DNA from: Marivivens donghaensis | GTDB taxonomy: Bacteria > Pseudomonadota > Alphaproteobacteria > Rhodobacterales > Rhodobacteraceae | Length of the DNA stretch: 64,000 nucleotides | Direction of reading: 5' to 3' | Assembly: GCF_030410045.1 (NCBI RefSeq) | Contig: NZ_JAUFRA010000005.1 | Location: forward strand, 186,001-250,000 | Part shown: positions 43,236 through 51,849 of the stretch, one piece after another | Layout of the letters: every line of letters begins with the position of its first letter | How positions within the stretch are numbered: the stretch's first letter is position 1 | Notes under the pieces: model-generated | Told to the model about the DNA's origin: nothing | Database searches by the model: none | The model's input: the letters and a program-made list of their open reading frames with translations, nothing else | Translations under genes and position numbers: made by a program

Positions 43236-43709
43236 TCAGCGGCGGAAGGTTTCCAGCTCGAGGATCGCATCACAGTAATCCCCGTCGTAAGTGCCAACCC
43301 AAACGTCGAGATAGCCGTCGATCGGTCGCGTCAGAATGATCTTGGGGTCCATGTTGCCGTTGTCATCGTCATCGTAATACCAATTGGCCGACGCGGTGTT
43401 GATCAACAGCGCACTGTCGCATTTGCTGATAACGCTGATTTCCAGCTTCAGCCCCGACATCCCGCTCATATCAAAGGTGAAATCAGGCGCCGTGGTGAAA
43501 TACCCTGCCCCCTGATCCGTTCCAGGGCGCACATTCGGACAGTTCCAAATGTAGTTTTCGCCACCCGCGACCACGTTAAAACGAACAGGGCTGCGCATCT
43601 GGGGACCAGTAACCGAATAGCTGTCCCCCCACTGAGAGTAATCAGGGCACGCCATCGCAGCCGTCGATAAACCAAACACAGCAAGAACAGATAAAATAAT
43701 TTGCTTCAT
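43236..43709 (-). CDS. Secreted protein of unknown function
   Basis: 157 residues with a clear signal peptide (MKQIILSVLAVFGLSTAAMA). The mature part has paired Cys and the stretch LLINTASANWYYDDDDNGNMDPKIILTRPIDGYLDVWVGTYDG, a beta-sandwich-like pattern with an acidic loop that could bind calcium. I recall similar exported domains in other Roseobacter proteins, but no function. It lies alone between the rplI and tig units. Confidence 0.78.
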   Translation of the reverse strand: MKQIILSVLAVFGLSTAAMACPDYSQWGDSYSVTGPQMRSPVRFNVVAGGENYIWNCPNVRPGTDQGAGYFTTAPDFTFDMSGMSGLKLEISVISKCDSALLINTASANWYYDDDDNGNMDPKIILTRPIDGYLDVWVGTYDGDYCDAILELETFRR

Positions 43710-43808
43710 GGTTTAACTCCTCGGTTGAGACTTCACTGCCTTAAGCCTAGGCCTGTTATCCCAATGGATAAACCTTTTTCGGTCGAGGTGTTTCGTCGCA
43801 CAAACAAA

Positions 43809-43833
43809 AAAGGCGCCCCAAAAGGGCGCCTTT
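43809..43833 (-). terminator. tig terminator
   Basis: AAAGGCGCCC/GGGCGCCTTT with a 5-base loop; a run of six T follows on the minus strand. Confidence 0.85.
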
Positions 43834-43854
43834 CGATCAGGGATAAACCGCTGA

Positions 43855-45180
43855 TTATTCTTCTTCCAGAGCCTCAACAGCCTTCTGGAGATCTTCTTTC
43901 GATACTTCTTTGTCAGTCACAGAAGCGACCGAGAAGATGTGATCGACTACTTTGTCTTCAAAGATCGGAGCCTGAAGCTGCTGACGGAACTGAGCGTTCT
44001 GCTGAACGAATTCAAAGAACTGACGCTCTTGGCCCGGGTACTGACGTGCTTGATTCATGACCGCTTGGGTCAGTTCAGCGTCAGAAACTTTCACTTCTGC
44101 TTTGTTGCCGATTTCAGCAAGGAACAGACCCAGTTTCACGCGGCGTGCAGCGAGAGCTTTGTGCTCGTCGGTTGCTTCGATCGAACCGTGGTTGTGATCG
44201 TGCACTTCTGGGTTTTCTTCGTGCCACAGCTGGTGAGCGATCTGGTCAGCTTCAGCGTTAACCAGCGATTCCGGCAGGTCGAATTCAACTTTGCCGTCCA
44301 GCGCGTCGAGGAGCGAACGTTTCGCAACTGCGCGTGCTGCACCTTGGTATTCAGCTTCAAGACGCTCAGCGACTTGTGCTTTCAGCTGAGCGAGGTCTTC
44401 GGAACCGAATTTCTTAGCCAGTTCGTCGTCGATCGCTGCGTCTTTCGCTGCCTTAACAGCTTTGATGGTGCAGGTGAAAACAGCCGCTTTACCAGCGAGA
44501 TTTTCAGCGCCGTATTCCTCAGGGAAGGTTACGTCTACGTCTTTCACGTCACCAGCTTTTACGCCAACAAGGCCAGCTTCAAAGCCAGGGATGAAGGAGT
44601 TCGAGCCGAGAACCAGCGGGTAGTCAGATGCTGCGCCGCCGTCGAATGCTTCGCCGTCAACTTTACCGAGGAAGTCCATGACAACTTGGTCGCCGTCTTC
44701 TGCAGCGCCGTCTTTGTCTTCGTAGGATTTCGCGGTTTTCGCGAGGTTTTCGAGAGCTTCGGTGATCGATGCGTCGTCAGCCTTAACAACCAGACGCTCC
44801 AGTTTCACGTCAGAGAAGTCGACTTCCGGAATGTCCGGCAGGCGCTCGTAGGAAACTTCGACAACAACGTCGTCACCTTCTTTCCAGTTCTCGTTGGTCA
44901 TTTTCATTTCCGGCTGTGCTGCCGGACGGTCACCCGAAGTTTCGAGGTGGTTGTTCATCGCGCCGTCGATTGCGTCTTGCATCGCTTCGCCCAGAACACG
45001 CGGGCCGAACTGCTTTTTCAGCATAGCCATCGGGACTTTGCCCTTGCGGAAACCCTTCATTTCAATGTCGGGCTGAGCTTCGATGAGCTTTTCGTTTACT
45101 TTTGCGTCGAGCTCTGCGGCGGTTACAGTGATAGTGTAGCCGCGCTTGAGGCCTTCGTTGAGGGTCTCGGTGACCTGCAT
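43855..45180 (-). CDS. tig: Trigger factor
   Basis: 441 residues: N-terminal ribosome-binding domain (GLKRGYTITVTAAELDAKVNEKL, GFRKGKVPMAMLKKQFG), a central FKBP-type isomerase domain (about residues 155-235), and the helical C-terminal chaperone arms. It binds nascent chains at the ribosome exit. His-rich HDHNHG in the C-terminal part is a feature seen in relatives. Confidence 0.96.
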   Translation of the reverse strand: MQVTETLNEGLKRGYTITVTAAELDAKVNEKLIEAQPDIEMKGFRKGKVPMAMLKKQFGPRVLGEAMQDAIDGAMNNHLETSGDRPAAQPEMKMTNENWKEGDDVVVEVSYERLPDIPEVDFSDVKLERLVVKADDASITEALENLAKTAKSYEDKDGAAEDGDQVVMDFLGKVDGEAFDGGAASDYPLVLGSNSFIPGFEAGLVGVKAGDVKDVDVTFPEEYGAENLAGKAAVFTCTIKAVKAAKDAAIDDELAKKFGSEDLAQLKAQVAERLEAEYQGAARAVAKRSLLDALDGKVEFDLPESLVNAEADQIAHQLWHEENPEVHDHNHGSIEATDEHKALAARRVKLGLFLAEIGNKAEVKVSDAELTQAVMNQARQYPGQERQFFEFVQQNAQFRQQLQAPIFEDKVVDHIFSVASVTDKEVSKEDLQKAVEALEEE

Positions 45181-45419
45181 CGTATGCGTCCTTTTACGTC
45201 TCGTTCAGGCCGCACAACGGCGGCCACCCTAAATCAGCCGTCCTTCTATTGGGGCATAGCGCCCCATGCAAGGCGAAATGGCACATTCCCCCCTATTCCA
45301 TCAGGATGTTTTTCGGGTCCATTCTGGGGAAACGCGTCGAATTCGGGAAAATAAGGCCCTGAACAGGCTGAGAGGACCGGCCAAGGGCCAATCTAAAACG
45401 TCAGTTCATTCAGGATTTA

Positions 45420-45504
45420 TGGTGCGGGTGGAGGGACTTGAACCCCCACGCCTTGCGGCGCTAGAACCTAAATCTAGTGCGTCTACCAATTTCGCCACAC
45501 CCGC
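45420..45504 (-). tRNA. tRNA-Leu (anticodon UAG)
   Basis: 85 bases including an encoded CCA end. Acceptor stem GCGGGTG/CACCCGC, D loop with TTGGTAGAC, anticodon stem CTAGA/TCTAG enclosing TTTAGGT (anticodon TAG, reads CUN), a long variable arm (GCGCCGCAAGGCGT), and T arm GGGGGTTCAAGTCCCTC. Class II tRNA, complete. Confidence 0.96.
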
Positions 45505-45711
45505 TATGACCGGCGGTCTAGCAAAGCCTTGCGCGGGCTTCCAGCGAAAAATGAACACGTATTAAATGTATGTAAACACGCATAAAGTGTGTCCAAAAGG
45601 TTAACAATCGGCGCATATGGGCAGTCGGGGGTGCTTTTTGACTGGTGTTAACCCAATGCTTGCTTAACCTGCCTAGCAATTGAGGCAGACACAGCAAGAG
45701 CGGGAACCGCC

Positions 45712-46176
45712 ATGCACCCTGATATCGAGATTCGCCCGGCGCAAGCCGTGGGCGTTCGTAATTTGACTGGCCTTGTGGCCGGCACCACCCTTTTGACGCT
45801 GGATGGGGAACTCCCTGTTGAGACGCTCGCCGCTGGCGATCGTGTGATTACGCGCGATTCTGGTATGGCGATCCTCCGCGAAGTTCGTGCGTTTACTGTC
45901 ACCGCAGAGTTGATCCGCATTAAGGCAGGCACGCTGGGCAACACCCGCCCTGACCGTGACATGGCCGTTTTCGCGCAAACCCCGATCCACATCCGCGATT
46001 GGCGTGCGCAGGCTCTCTATGGTCAGGCGACCGCGATGGTCAGTGCAGAGCGTTTGATCGATGGTGAGTTCATCACACGGTCCGAACCCCTGTCGGTGAT
46101 GATGTTTGAACTGGTGTTTGACCGTCAGCACATACTTTATGCAGACGGGATGGAGGTCGGATCGGCGGCTGTCTGA
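45712..46176 (+). CDS. Hint-domain protein without the catalytic Cys
   Basis: 154 residues. GLVAGTTLLTLDGELPVETLAAGDRVITRDSGM matches the opening of Hint (hedgehog/intein) domains, normally CF.AGT.I.T..G..PVE.L..GD.V. The Cys is replaced by Leu/Val (GLVAGT), so self-splicing chemistry is unlikely. HIRDWRAQALYG and VSAERLID match the later conserved part. Such domains are frequent in Roseobacters, with unknown roles. Confidence 0.8.
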   Translation: MHPDIEIRPAQAVGVRNLTGLVAGTTLLTLDGELPVETLAAGDRVITRDSGMAILREVRAFTVTAELIRIKAGTLGNTRPDRDMAVFAQTPIHIRDWRAQALYGQATAMVSAERLIDGEFITRSEPLSVMMFELVFDRQHILYADGMEVGSAAV

Positions 46177-46198
46177 TCCATACCACATCGTTTTGATG

Positions 46199-46223
46199 CG
46201 CCGCCCCTTTCGGGCGGCGTTTT
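46199..46223 (+). terminator. Terminator after the Hint gene
   Basis: CGCCGCCC/GGGCGGCG, 5-base loop, followed by TTTT; close to the convergent nnr stop. Confidence 0.75.
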
Positions 46224-46227
46224 CGCT

Positions 46228-47739
46228 TTAGAGGCCTAAGTCGCGGAATACGGCGGGCAGCGCCTCTGGCAGATCCTCGGCAATCAGCCCTGCGCCAAAA
46301 TGACGGGCGGCGGCGGTGTGGAGCCATGCAGCCGTCTCTACATCCTTAATCCCCGTGATGATCCCCGCGAGCACATCGCCCGCCCCCGCCGTCGCGAGCC
46401 AAGGGGTCGCATTATCATACGTCGCCGCATTCAGGACCGTCGGGCGATGGGGCGCCGCAATGACGGTATCGCGCCCTTTGTAGAGAACGGTGCAGCCAGT
46501 GCGGCTCGCGGCCTCCTCGGTCACGATGATTTTCGACGGGTGGTCGATGAGGTCAGGGAACAACCGCGCAAATTCGCCGCCATGCGGGGTGAGAACGCAG
46601 TGGGGGTGAAGTGAGCTCATCAGCGCGTCATCCAACGCCAAAGCCGTCAGCGCATCCGCATCAATCACCGTGAACCGCTCGGCCGCGAGGATCGTGGGCA
46701 AAAACGCCGCCGCACGGTCGACGCCAAACGCGGGGCCAATGCAGAGACGGTCGTAGCGTTTATCCTCTAAGAGAGCGGTTAGGTCATTGGGCGTGTCGCA
46801 GGGCACCAGCATCACCGCCGTTTCGTGGGCGGCGTATTCCGAGATGGCGTCACGTGGCACCGCGATCGTGACCAGCCCCGCCCCCGCCCGCAGCGCAGCC
46901 CGCGCCGCCAGTCGCGCCGCCCCCGTTTTGCACGCAGGACCACCGAGGATCAGCGCGTGACCGTGACTATATTTATGCGTCACCCGCCGCAGCCCACCTT
47001 TGAGCGAGGATAGGCGCGGTTCAGATAGGCGCACAGCGTCGGGACAAAGTGTCGTGACACCAATGTCAGCGACCACCAGATCACCGCACAAATCGGGACC
47101 AATGTTCAGGTGATGGCCCAGTTTAGCGCGGTGAAAACTCACCGTGAGGTCATAGAAAATCCGCACATCCTCGGTCAGGTGCGATTGGCCTGTGTCCGCG
47201 TCCAATCCGCTGGGCAGATCAACAGCGACCCATTGGCCGCCCTCGGCATAGGCCAGATCGGCAGGCCAGACGGACAATGCGCGGAAGCCTTCTGCAATCT
47301 CACCCGTCACCGCCCGCGACAAGCCCGTGCCGAACACCGCATCAATCCAGAGCGCGGGATGATGCGCATCGTCCCAGCCCCGCAAGGCCGCACCCAAGTC
47401 AGCCCAAGGCCGCACCTGCCCCATCGCAACCCAACGGTCATAATTGGCGCGGGCATCGTTTGACAAACGCGCCGCGTCACCCGCAAAGAAACACGCGACC
47501 TCCCATCCACGCTCTGCCAAAAGCCGCGCAATGACGAAACCATCACCGCCGTTGTTGCCTGGCCCGCAGAGCACAACGGCAAGGTCAGGCGCGGTGGCCA
47601 TCACGGGCCATTTGTCTAAAATGGCATCAACAACGCCCTGCCCCGCACGCTCCATCAACTGGAGGCCTGTGACACGGCCAGACGACATCGCAGCACCTTC
47701 AACGGCGCGCATTTGGGCAGAGGTCAGGACTTCGATCAT
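46228..47739 (-). CDS. nnr: Bifunctional NAD(P)HX epimerase / dehydratase
   Basis: 503 residues. The N-terminal half is the YjeF-N epimerase (MIEVLTSAQMRAVEGAAM, CGPGNNGGDGFVIAR). The C-terminal half is the ADP-dependent dehydratase with the ribokinase-like fold (VIDADALTAL, LTPHGGEFARL, ATAGAGDVLAGIITGI). It repairs hydrated NADH and NADPH. ATG 47739 starts the conserved epimerase sequence; the frame to 47790 is not conserved-looking. Confidence 0.94.
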   Translation of the reverse strand: MIEVLTSAQMRAVEGAAMSSGRVTGLQLMERAGQGVVDAILDKWPVMATAPDLAVVLCGPGNNGGDGFVIARLLAERGWEVACFFAGDAARLSNDARANYDRWVAMGQVRPWADLGAALRGWDDAHHPALWIDAVFGTGLSRAVTGEIAEGFRALSVWPADLAYAEGGQWVAVDLPSGLDADTGQSHLTEDVRIFYDLTVSFHRAKLGHHLNIGPDLCGDLVVADIGVTTLCPDAVRLSEPRLSSLKGGLRRVTHKYSHGHALILGGPACKTGAARLAARAALRAGAGLVTIAVPRDAISEYAAHETAVMLVPCDTPNDLTALLEDKRYDRLCIGPAFGVDRAAAFLPTILAAERFTVIDADALTALALDDALMSSLHPHCVLTPHGGEFARLFPDLIDHPSKIIVTEEAASRTGCTVLYKGRDTVIAAPHRPTVLNAATYDNATPWLATAGAGDVLAGIITGIKDVETAAWLHTAAARHFGAGLIAEDLPEALPAVFRDLGL

Positions 47740-47914
47740 CGTTTCAGCACCAAAAGTTTTCAAACCGCACATCAAGCGCGCATGTTGCACAATTTTTAAT
47801 CACACCCTATGGAATCATCCCGAAGGAATAGCCTGCGTCAGCCTACCCGATTGTGCCTGCCGTGCAGACATGGTCTGACGCCGAAGGAACACCAAAGCGA
47901 AGGGAGTCGCGTCA

Positions 47915-48253
47915 GTGAAAAAGATCGAGGCGATCATCAAACCGTTCAAACTGGACGAGGTCAAGGAAGCCCTGCAGGACGCTGGCGTACAAGGTCTCTC
48001 CGTGATCGAAGTCAAAGGCTTTGGTCGTCAGAAAGGCCACACAGAGCTGTATCGCGGCGCTGAATATGTTGTGGACTTCCTGCCGAAAGTAAAAATCGAG
48101 GTCGTCCTTGCTGACGATCAAGTCGATGCCGCCATTGAGGCAATCATCGGCGCTGCCAAAACCGACAAGATCGGCGACGGTAAAATCTTCGTATCGCCTG
48201 TCGAACAAGCGATCCGTATCCGCACCGGTGAATCTGGCGACGACGCGCTTTAA
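47915..48253 (+). CDS. glnB: Nitrogen regulatory protein PII
   Basis: 112 residues, starting MKKIEAIIKPFKLDEVKEAL from a GTG codon with AAGGGAG upstream. The T-loop holds Tyr51 (GHTELYRGAEY), the uridylylation site, and GDGKIFVSPVEQAIRIRTGE is the C-terminal signature. It senses 2-oxoglutarate and ATP/ADP and governs GlnE and NtrB. glnA follows 35 bases later. Confidence 0.97.
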   Translation: MKKIEAIIKPFKLDEVKEALQDAGVQGLSVIEVKGFGRQKGHTELYRGAEYVVDFLPKVKIEVVLADDQVDAAIEAIIGAAKTDKIGDGKIFVSPVEQAIRIRTGESGDDAL

Positions 48254-48288
48254 TTCACTGACAAATTTCACCTCAAGAGGAATCAGGG

Positions 48289-49695
48289 ATGAACAACCAA
48301 GAATTTCTTAAACTTATCGCGGACGAAGGCGTAGAATACGTCGACGTACGTTTCACCGACCCGAAGGGTAAGCTCCAGCACGTGACGATCGTCTCCGACC
48401 TCGTTGACGAAGACTTCCTCGAAGAAGGTTTCATGTTCGACGGTTCGTCGATTGCTGGCTGGAAGTCGATCGACCAGTCCGACATGAAACTGATGCCGGA
48501 TGCGTCCTCTGCTTACATGGACCCGTTCTATGCTGAGAAAACCATCGCGATCCACTGTGACGTTGTTGAGCCGGACACTGGCGAAGCCTATGACCGTTGC
48601 CCGCGTCAGATCGCGAAAAAAGCAGAAGCTTACCTGAAGTCCTCGGGCATCGGTGACGCTGCATACTTCGGCCCTGAAGCTGAATTCTTCCTGTTCGACG
48701 ACGTTCGTTACTCGGTTACTCCGGCGAAAGTATCCTACCAGATCGACGCTGAAGCAGCTGCTTGGAACACCGACGCAGAAATCGAAATGGGCAACCTCGC
48801 ACACCGTGCAGGTCACAAGGGCGGTTACTTCCCTGTGAACCCAATTGACGAAGCGCAGGACATCCGTGGCGAAATGCTCTCCACCATGAAGCGCATCGGC
48901 ATCAAAGTTGACAAACACCACCACGAAGTGGCGACTTGTCAGCACGAGCTGGGCATGATCTTTGGTGGTCTGGTCGAGCAAGCCGACAACATCCAGAAGT
49001 ACAAGTACATCATCCACAACGTGGCTGCGTCCTACGGCAAAACCGCAACCTTTATGCCCAAGCCGATGGCTGGCGATAACGGTTCTGGCATGCACGTAAA
49101 CATGTCCATCTGGAAAGACGGCAAGCCGCTCTTTGCAGGCGACAAATACGCTGACCTGTCGCAGGACGCTCTGTACTTCATCGGTGGTATCCTGACCCAC
49201 GCAAAAGCACTGAACGCGCTGACCAACCCGTCGACAAACTCCTACAAGCGTTTGATCCCGGGCTTCGAGGCTCCTGTTCTGCGCGCGTTCTCCGCACGCA
49301 ACCGTTCGGGCTGTGTCCGTATTCCGTGGACCGAATCGCCGAAAGCAAAACGCGTAGAAGCTCGCTTCCCAGATCCGGCAGCGAACCCCTACCTCGCTTT
49401 CGCAGCTCTGATGATGGCTGGCCTCGACGGCATCAAAAACAAAATCGATCCGGGCGCTGCTTCGGACAAAGACCTCTACGATCTGCCGCCAGAAGAACTG
49501 GCAGCAATCCCGACCGTATGTGGTTCGCTGCGTGAAGCTCTGGAAGAGCTGGAAAAAGACATGGACTTCCTGCTTGCAGGCGACGTGTTCACCAAAGACC
49601 AGCTTCAGGCTTACATCGACCTGAAATGGAACGAGGTTTACGCTTACGAGCACACCCCGCATCCGGTCGAATACCAAATGTACTACAGCTGCTAA
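48289..49695 (+). CDS. glnA: Glutamine synthetase type I
   Basis: 468 residues: FMFDGSSIAGWKSIDQSDM, the metal-site ...YFGPEAEFFLFD, the ATP loop region NGSGMHVNMSIWKDG, and the adenylylation Tyr in DLYDLPPEELA. It makes glutamine from glutamate and ammonia; adenylylation by GlnE is controlled by the PII protein encoded just upstream. CAAGAGGAATCAGGG precedes the ATG. Confidence 0.98.
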   Translation: MNNQEFLKLIADEGVEYVDVRFTDPKGKLQHVTIVSDLVDEDFLEEGFMFDGSSIAGWKSIDQSDMKLMPDASSAYMDPFYAEKTIAIHCDVVEPDTGEAYDRCPRQIAKKAEAYLKSSGIGDAAYFGPEAEFFLFDDVRYSVTPAKVSYQIDAEAAAWNTDAEIEMGNLAHRAGHKGGYFPVNPIDEAQDIRGEMLSTMKRIGIKVDKHHHEVATCQHELGMIFGGLVEQADNIQKYKYIIHNVAASYGKTATFMPKPMAGDNGSGMHVNMSIWKDGKPLFAGDKYADLSQDALYFIGGILTHAKALNALTNPSTNSYKRLIPGFEAPVLRAFSARNRSGCVRIPWTESPKAKRVEARFPDPAANPYLAFAALMMAGLDGIKNKIDPGAASDKDLYDLPPEELAAIPTVCGSLREALEELEKDMDFLLAGDVFTKDQLQAYIDLKWNEVYAYEHTPHPVEYQMYYSC

Positions 49696-49720
49696 TTTTA
49701 GCAGTCGTCAGACAATCGAG

Positions 49721-49746
49721 AGGGCGCCCCATTCGGGCGCCCTTTT
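49721..49746 (+). terminator. glnA terminator
   Basis: AGGGCGCCC/GGGCGCCCT followed by TTT. Confidence 0.85.
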
Positions 49747-49850
49747 CGTTTACTGGAACGGCCCCACGACAATTTCATGTCTTTGCCCTGATTTTGCCAT
49801 TATAAGTTGAGATGTTGTCGCTGAGTAAACCAGTTTTCAGGTCCAGTATC

Positions 49851-50033
49851 ATGTTTAAGAGTGTCCAAGATTACCTCGCGCCAAAGCCGATCCACATTCC
49901 GGCCTCTGCGCAGCCAAAGCCGCAGATGCGCCTGCCGCATCAGGCTGGCGTCATGTCTCGGCAAACGCCGACCTCTCATAAAAATTGGGTGTCCGCGCTG
50001 TTGGAGCGGGTCAAATCGACCCTCAACCCCTAA
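49851..50033 (+). CDS. Possible small basic protein
   Basis: 60 residues from ATG 49851 (MFKSVQDYLAPKPIHIPASAQ), Pro-rich in the middle and basic overall, ending NWVSALLERVKSTLNP. The ribosome site is weak (CAGGTCC). It ends directly against the convergent gene at 50034. It could be a real species-specific small protein or a chance frame. Confidence 0.4.
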   Translation: MFKSVQDYLAPKPIHIPASAQPKPQMRLPHQAGVMSRQTPTSHKNWVSALLERVKSTLNP

Positions 50034-50759
50034 TCAAATCGCAACCATCGTGGTGTGGATCGCAAAGAGAACCGCACCCGTTTTCGGCAGCCGCATGACG
50101 GTCTGCCGTTCACTGCGTTCATAGAGCGGATTGATGTCCGTGTAGGGACGCGGGTTCGATTCGCTGCGCACATGGAACAGCGTCGCGTCCTCATAACTGT
50201 GCAAATTCGCCCGCCACATCGGACGTAGCGGCTGCGCCCCATCAAACAAACGCTGCACGCGTTTGCCGATGTCCTCAGTGTAGGACGGCACGGGCACATG
50301 GATGCGCAAGAGCGGACGCCCGATTTTCTCGGCCAAGGTCCACGCGGCGGGGAAACACAAGAGCGCCGCTGTCAGCACATGTTCGTCGCCCTGCTTTTGC
50401 AAAAGGCACAGGTCCTCTTGGACCAGTTGCGACAGGGTGAGGAAGGGATCACTCCGGTCGATGGTTACGATCTGTCCGTCAGGGCGCGTCACCTGATCCG
50501 CCGTCACCGTGAACCCCACCGATGGCAATTCGGCCAAGATGACGTCGAGGAGTTCCACAACAGCCTCTTCTGCCTCGGGCAGGACACCGCAGACAGCCGC
50601 GCGATGATCGCGCATCAGACGGGCCTTTTCGCCCAACTGCCCCGTATAGGCGCTATCCACAGTGATCCACGGTCCCGTCACAGGTCGCATTGCGGGCAAT
50701 CGGGCCGCAGCAACAGCGCGTTGTTCGTCGGGCAAGTGGTCTTGAAGAATGGGCGTCAT
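50034..50759 (-). CDS. DUF3445 / heme-dependent oxidative N-demethylase-like protein
   Basis: 241 residues, beginning MTPILQDHLPDEQRAVAAARLPAMRPVTG. Features of the family are the DEHVLTAALLCFPAAWTLAEKIGRPLLRIHVPVPSY segment, which provides the heme-side residues, and SNPRPYTDINPLYERSERQTVMRLPKTGAVLFAIHT. Known relatives demethylate secondary amines such as dimethylamine, using heme; the substrate here is not known. ATG 50759 starts 8 bases after the upstream gene's stop, so the two share an operon. Confidence 0.82.
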   Translation of the reverse strand: MTPILQDHLPDEQRAVAAARLPAMRPVTGPWITVDSAYTGQLGEKARLMRDHRAAVCGVLPEAEEAVVELLDVILAELPSVGFTVTADQVTRPDGQIVTIDRSDPFLTLSQLVQEDLCLLQKQGDEHVLTAALLCFPAAWTLAEKIGRPLLRIHVPVPSYTEDIGKRVQRLFDGAQPLRPMWRANLHSYEDATLFHVRSESNPRPYTDINPLYERSERQTVMRLPKTGAVLFAIHTTMVAI

Positions 50760-50767
50760 GGCGGGTC

Positions 50768-51652
50768 CTACGGTCCGAATGACAGCACCAGACCATAATG
50801 ATCCGACCCAGCCAAGGGGCGAATATCGACGGCACCCTGCCAACCCTGTGGGATCAACGTATGATCAATCGCAAAGGGCAGATGCGCGCCAAATCCGGGG
50901 AAGGTCGACAGATAACCACCGACCCGCACTGCGCCCGCCGTTTCCGCGATCCGCCGCACGGAACTGCCCCACGGGATCATGTTGAAATCCCCAGCAATCA
51001 CGATCGGACCGTCGAGCGTTTCCAACCCATGCAGGATTTTCGGCACCTGCGAGGCTTGGGTGAACGGATAGGGCCAGTTGAGATGGACCGATCCGACCCA
51101 GATCTGCCCGATCTCTGGCACCTCAGCTTGGGCAATAACGATCCCGCTCCCCAGACTACAGCCCGCACCAGAGGGCGTCAGTGGGTAACGGGACAACAGC
51201 GCGATGCCGCCGTTCCCTTGGCTCGCGCAGGCGAGGCGATGGGGAAAACGTTCCTCTAGCCCGTCGAGCACGAGCTGGTTGATCGATGAGGTTTCTTGCA
51301 GCGTTACGAAATCCGCGTCTGTCGACAGGATATCGGCCAAGATCGCCTCGGGCGTGGCACCGTTCCACAGCATGTTCTTTTGATAGAGCCTCAGCGGCCC
51401 CGATCCACGCACCGCACCGCCCGCGAAATCACCCCATGTGACCACGCCAGAGGCAATCACCGCGACCAAGACGCCAGCCGCCCACCGCTTTAGGCCAAAA
51501 AACAACAGGGCGATGACAATCACCAAACCCGCAGCCAGCAATATAGGGCGCCCCAAAGACAAGGAATCGGCCAGAGGAATCCACGTCCCAAGGTGCGTAA
51601 ACGCCAAGAGCGTCACACCTAGAAACGTTATGAATTTCAGAACACTACGCAT
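50768..51652 (-). CDS. Membrane endonuclease/exonuclease/phosphatase family protein
   Basis: 294 residues. Two to three N-terminal TM helices (about 5-25, 34-55, 58-75) precede an EEP catalytic domain with LYQKNMLWNGA, FVTLQETS (catalytic Glu), VGSVHLNWPYP, VIAGDFNMIPW and the final GSDHYGLV. The substrate may be nucleic acid, phosphoinositide or other phosphoesters on the periplasmic side. It ends with TAG, so TAG is a working stop codon here. Confidence 0.85.
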   Translation of the reverse strand: MRSVLKFITFLGVTLLAFTHLGTWIPLADSLSLGRPILLAAGLVIVIALLFFGLKRWAAGVLVAVIASGVVTWGDFAGGAVRGSGPLRLYQKNMLWNGATPEAILADILSTDADFVTLQETSSINQLVLDGLEERFPHRLACASQGNGGIALLSRYPLTPSGAGCSLGSGIVIAQAEVPEIGQIWVGSVHLNWPYPFTQASQVPKILHGLETLDGPIVIAGDFNMIPWGSSVRRIAETAGAVRVGGYLSTFPGFGAHLPFAIDHTLIPQGWQGAVDIRPLAGSDHYGLVLSFGP

Positions 51653-51849
51653 CGATCCTCTCGCCCCATCTCGGCGGGTTTCGCCTATAGTCCTGACGCA
51701 TCATTCCCCCGAGTTCAATGCGCCAAGGGCATAGCCCCCACACCCTAGCGGCCTTTTGCCCAACAGTTATGGCTGTGCTGCTCTTGTTACGACACGTCAT
51801 GCATCGTATGAGGCGCGTGAAACTTTCCACCGACGAAAGGCCGCTGCCA

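Noticed and set aside
45420..45504. tRNA-Leu(UAG) as an amber suppressor
   Set aside because: Its anticodon UAG reads CUA leucine codons; suppression of UAG codons would need CUA.
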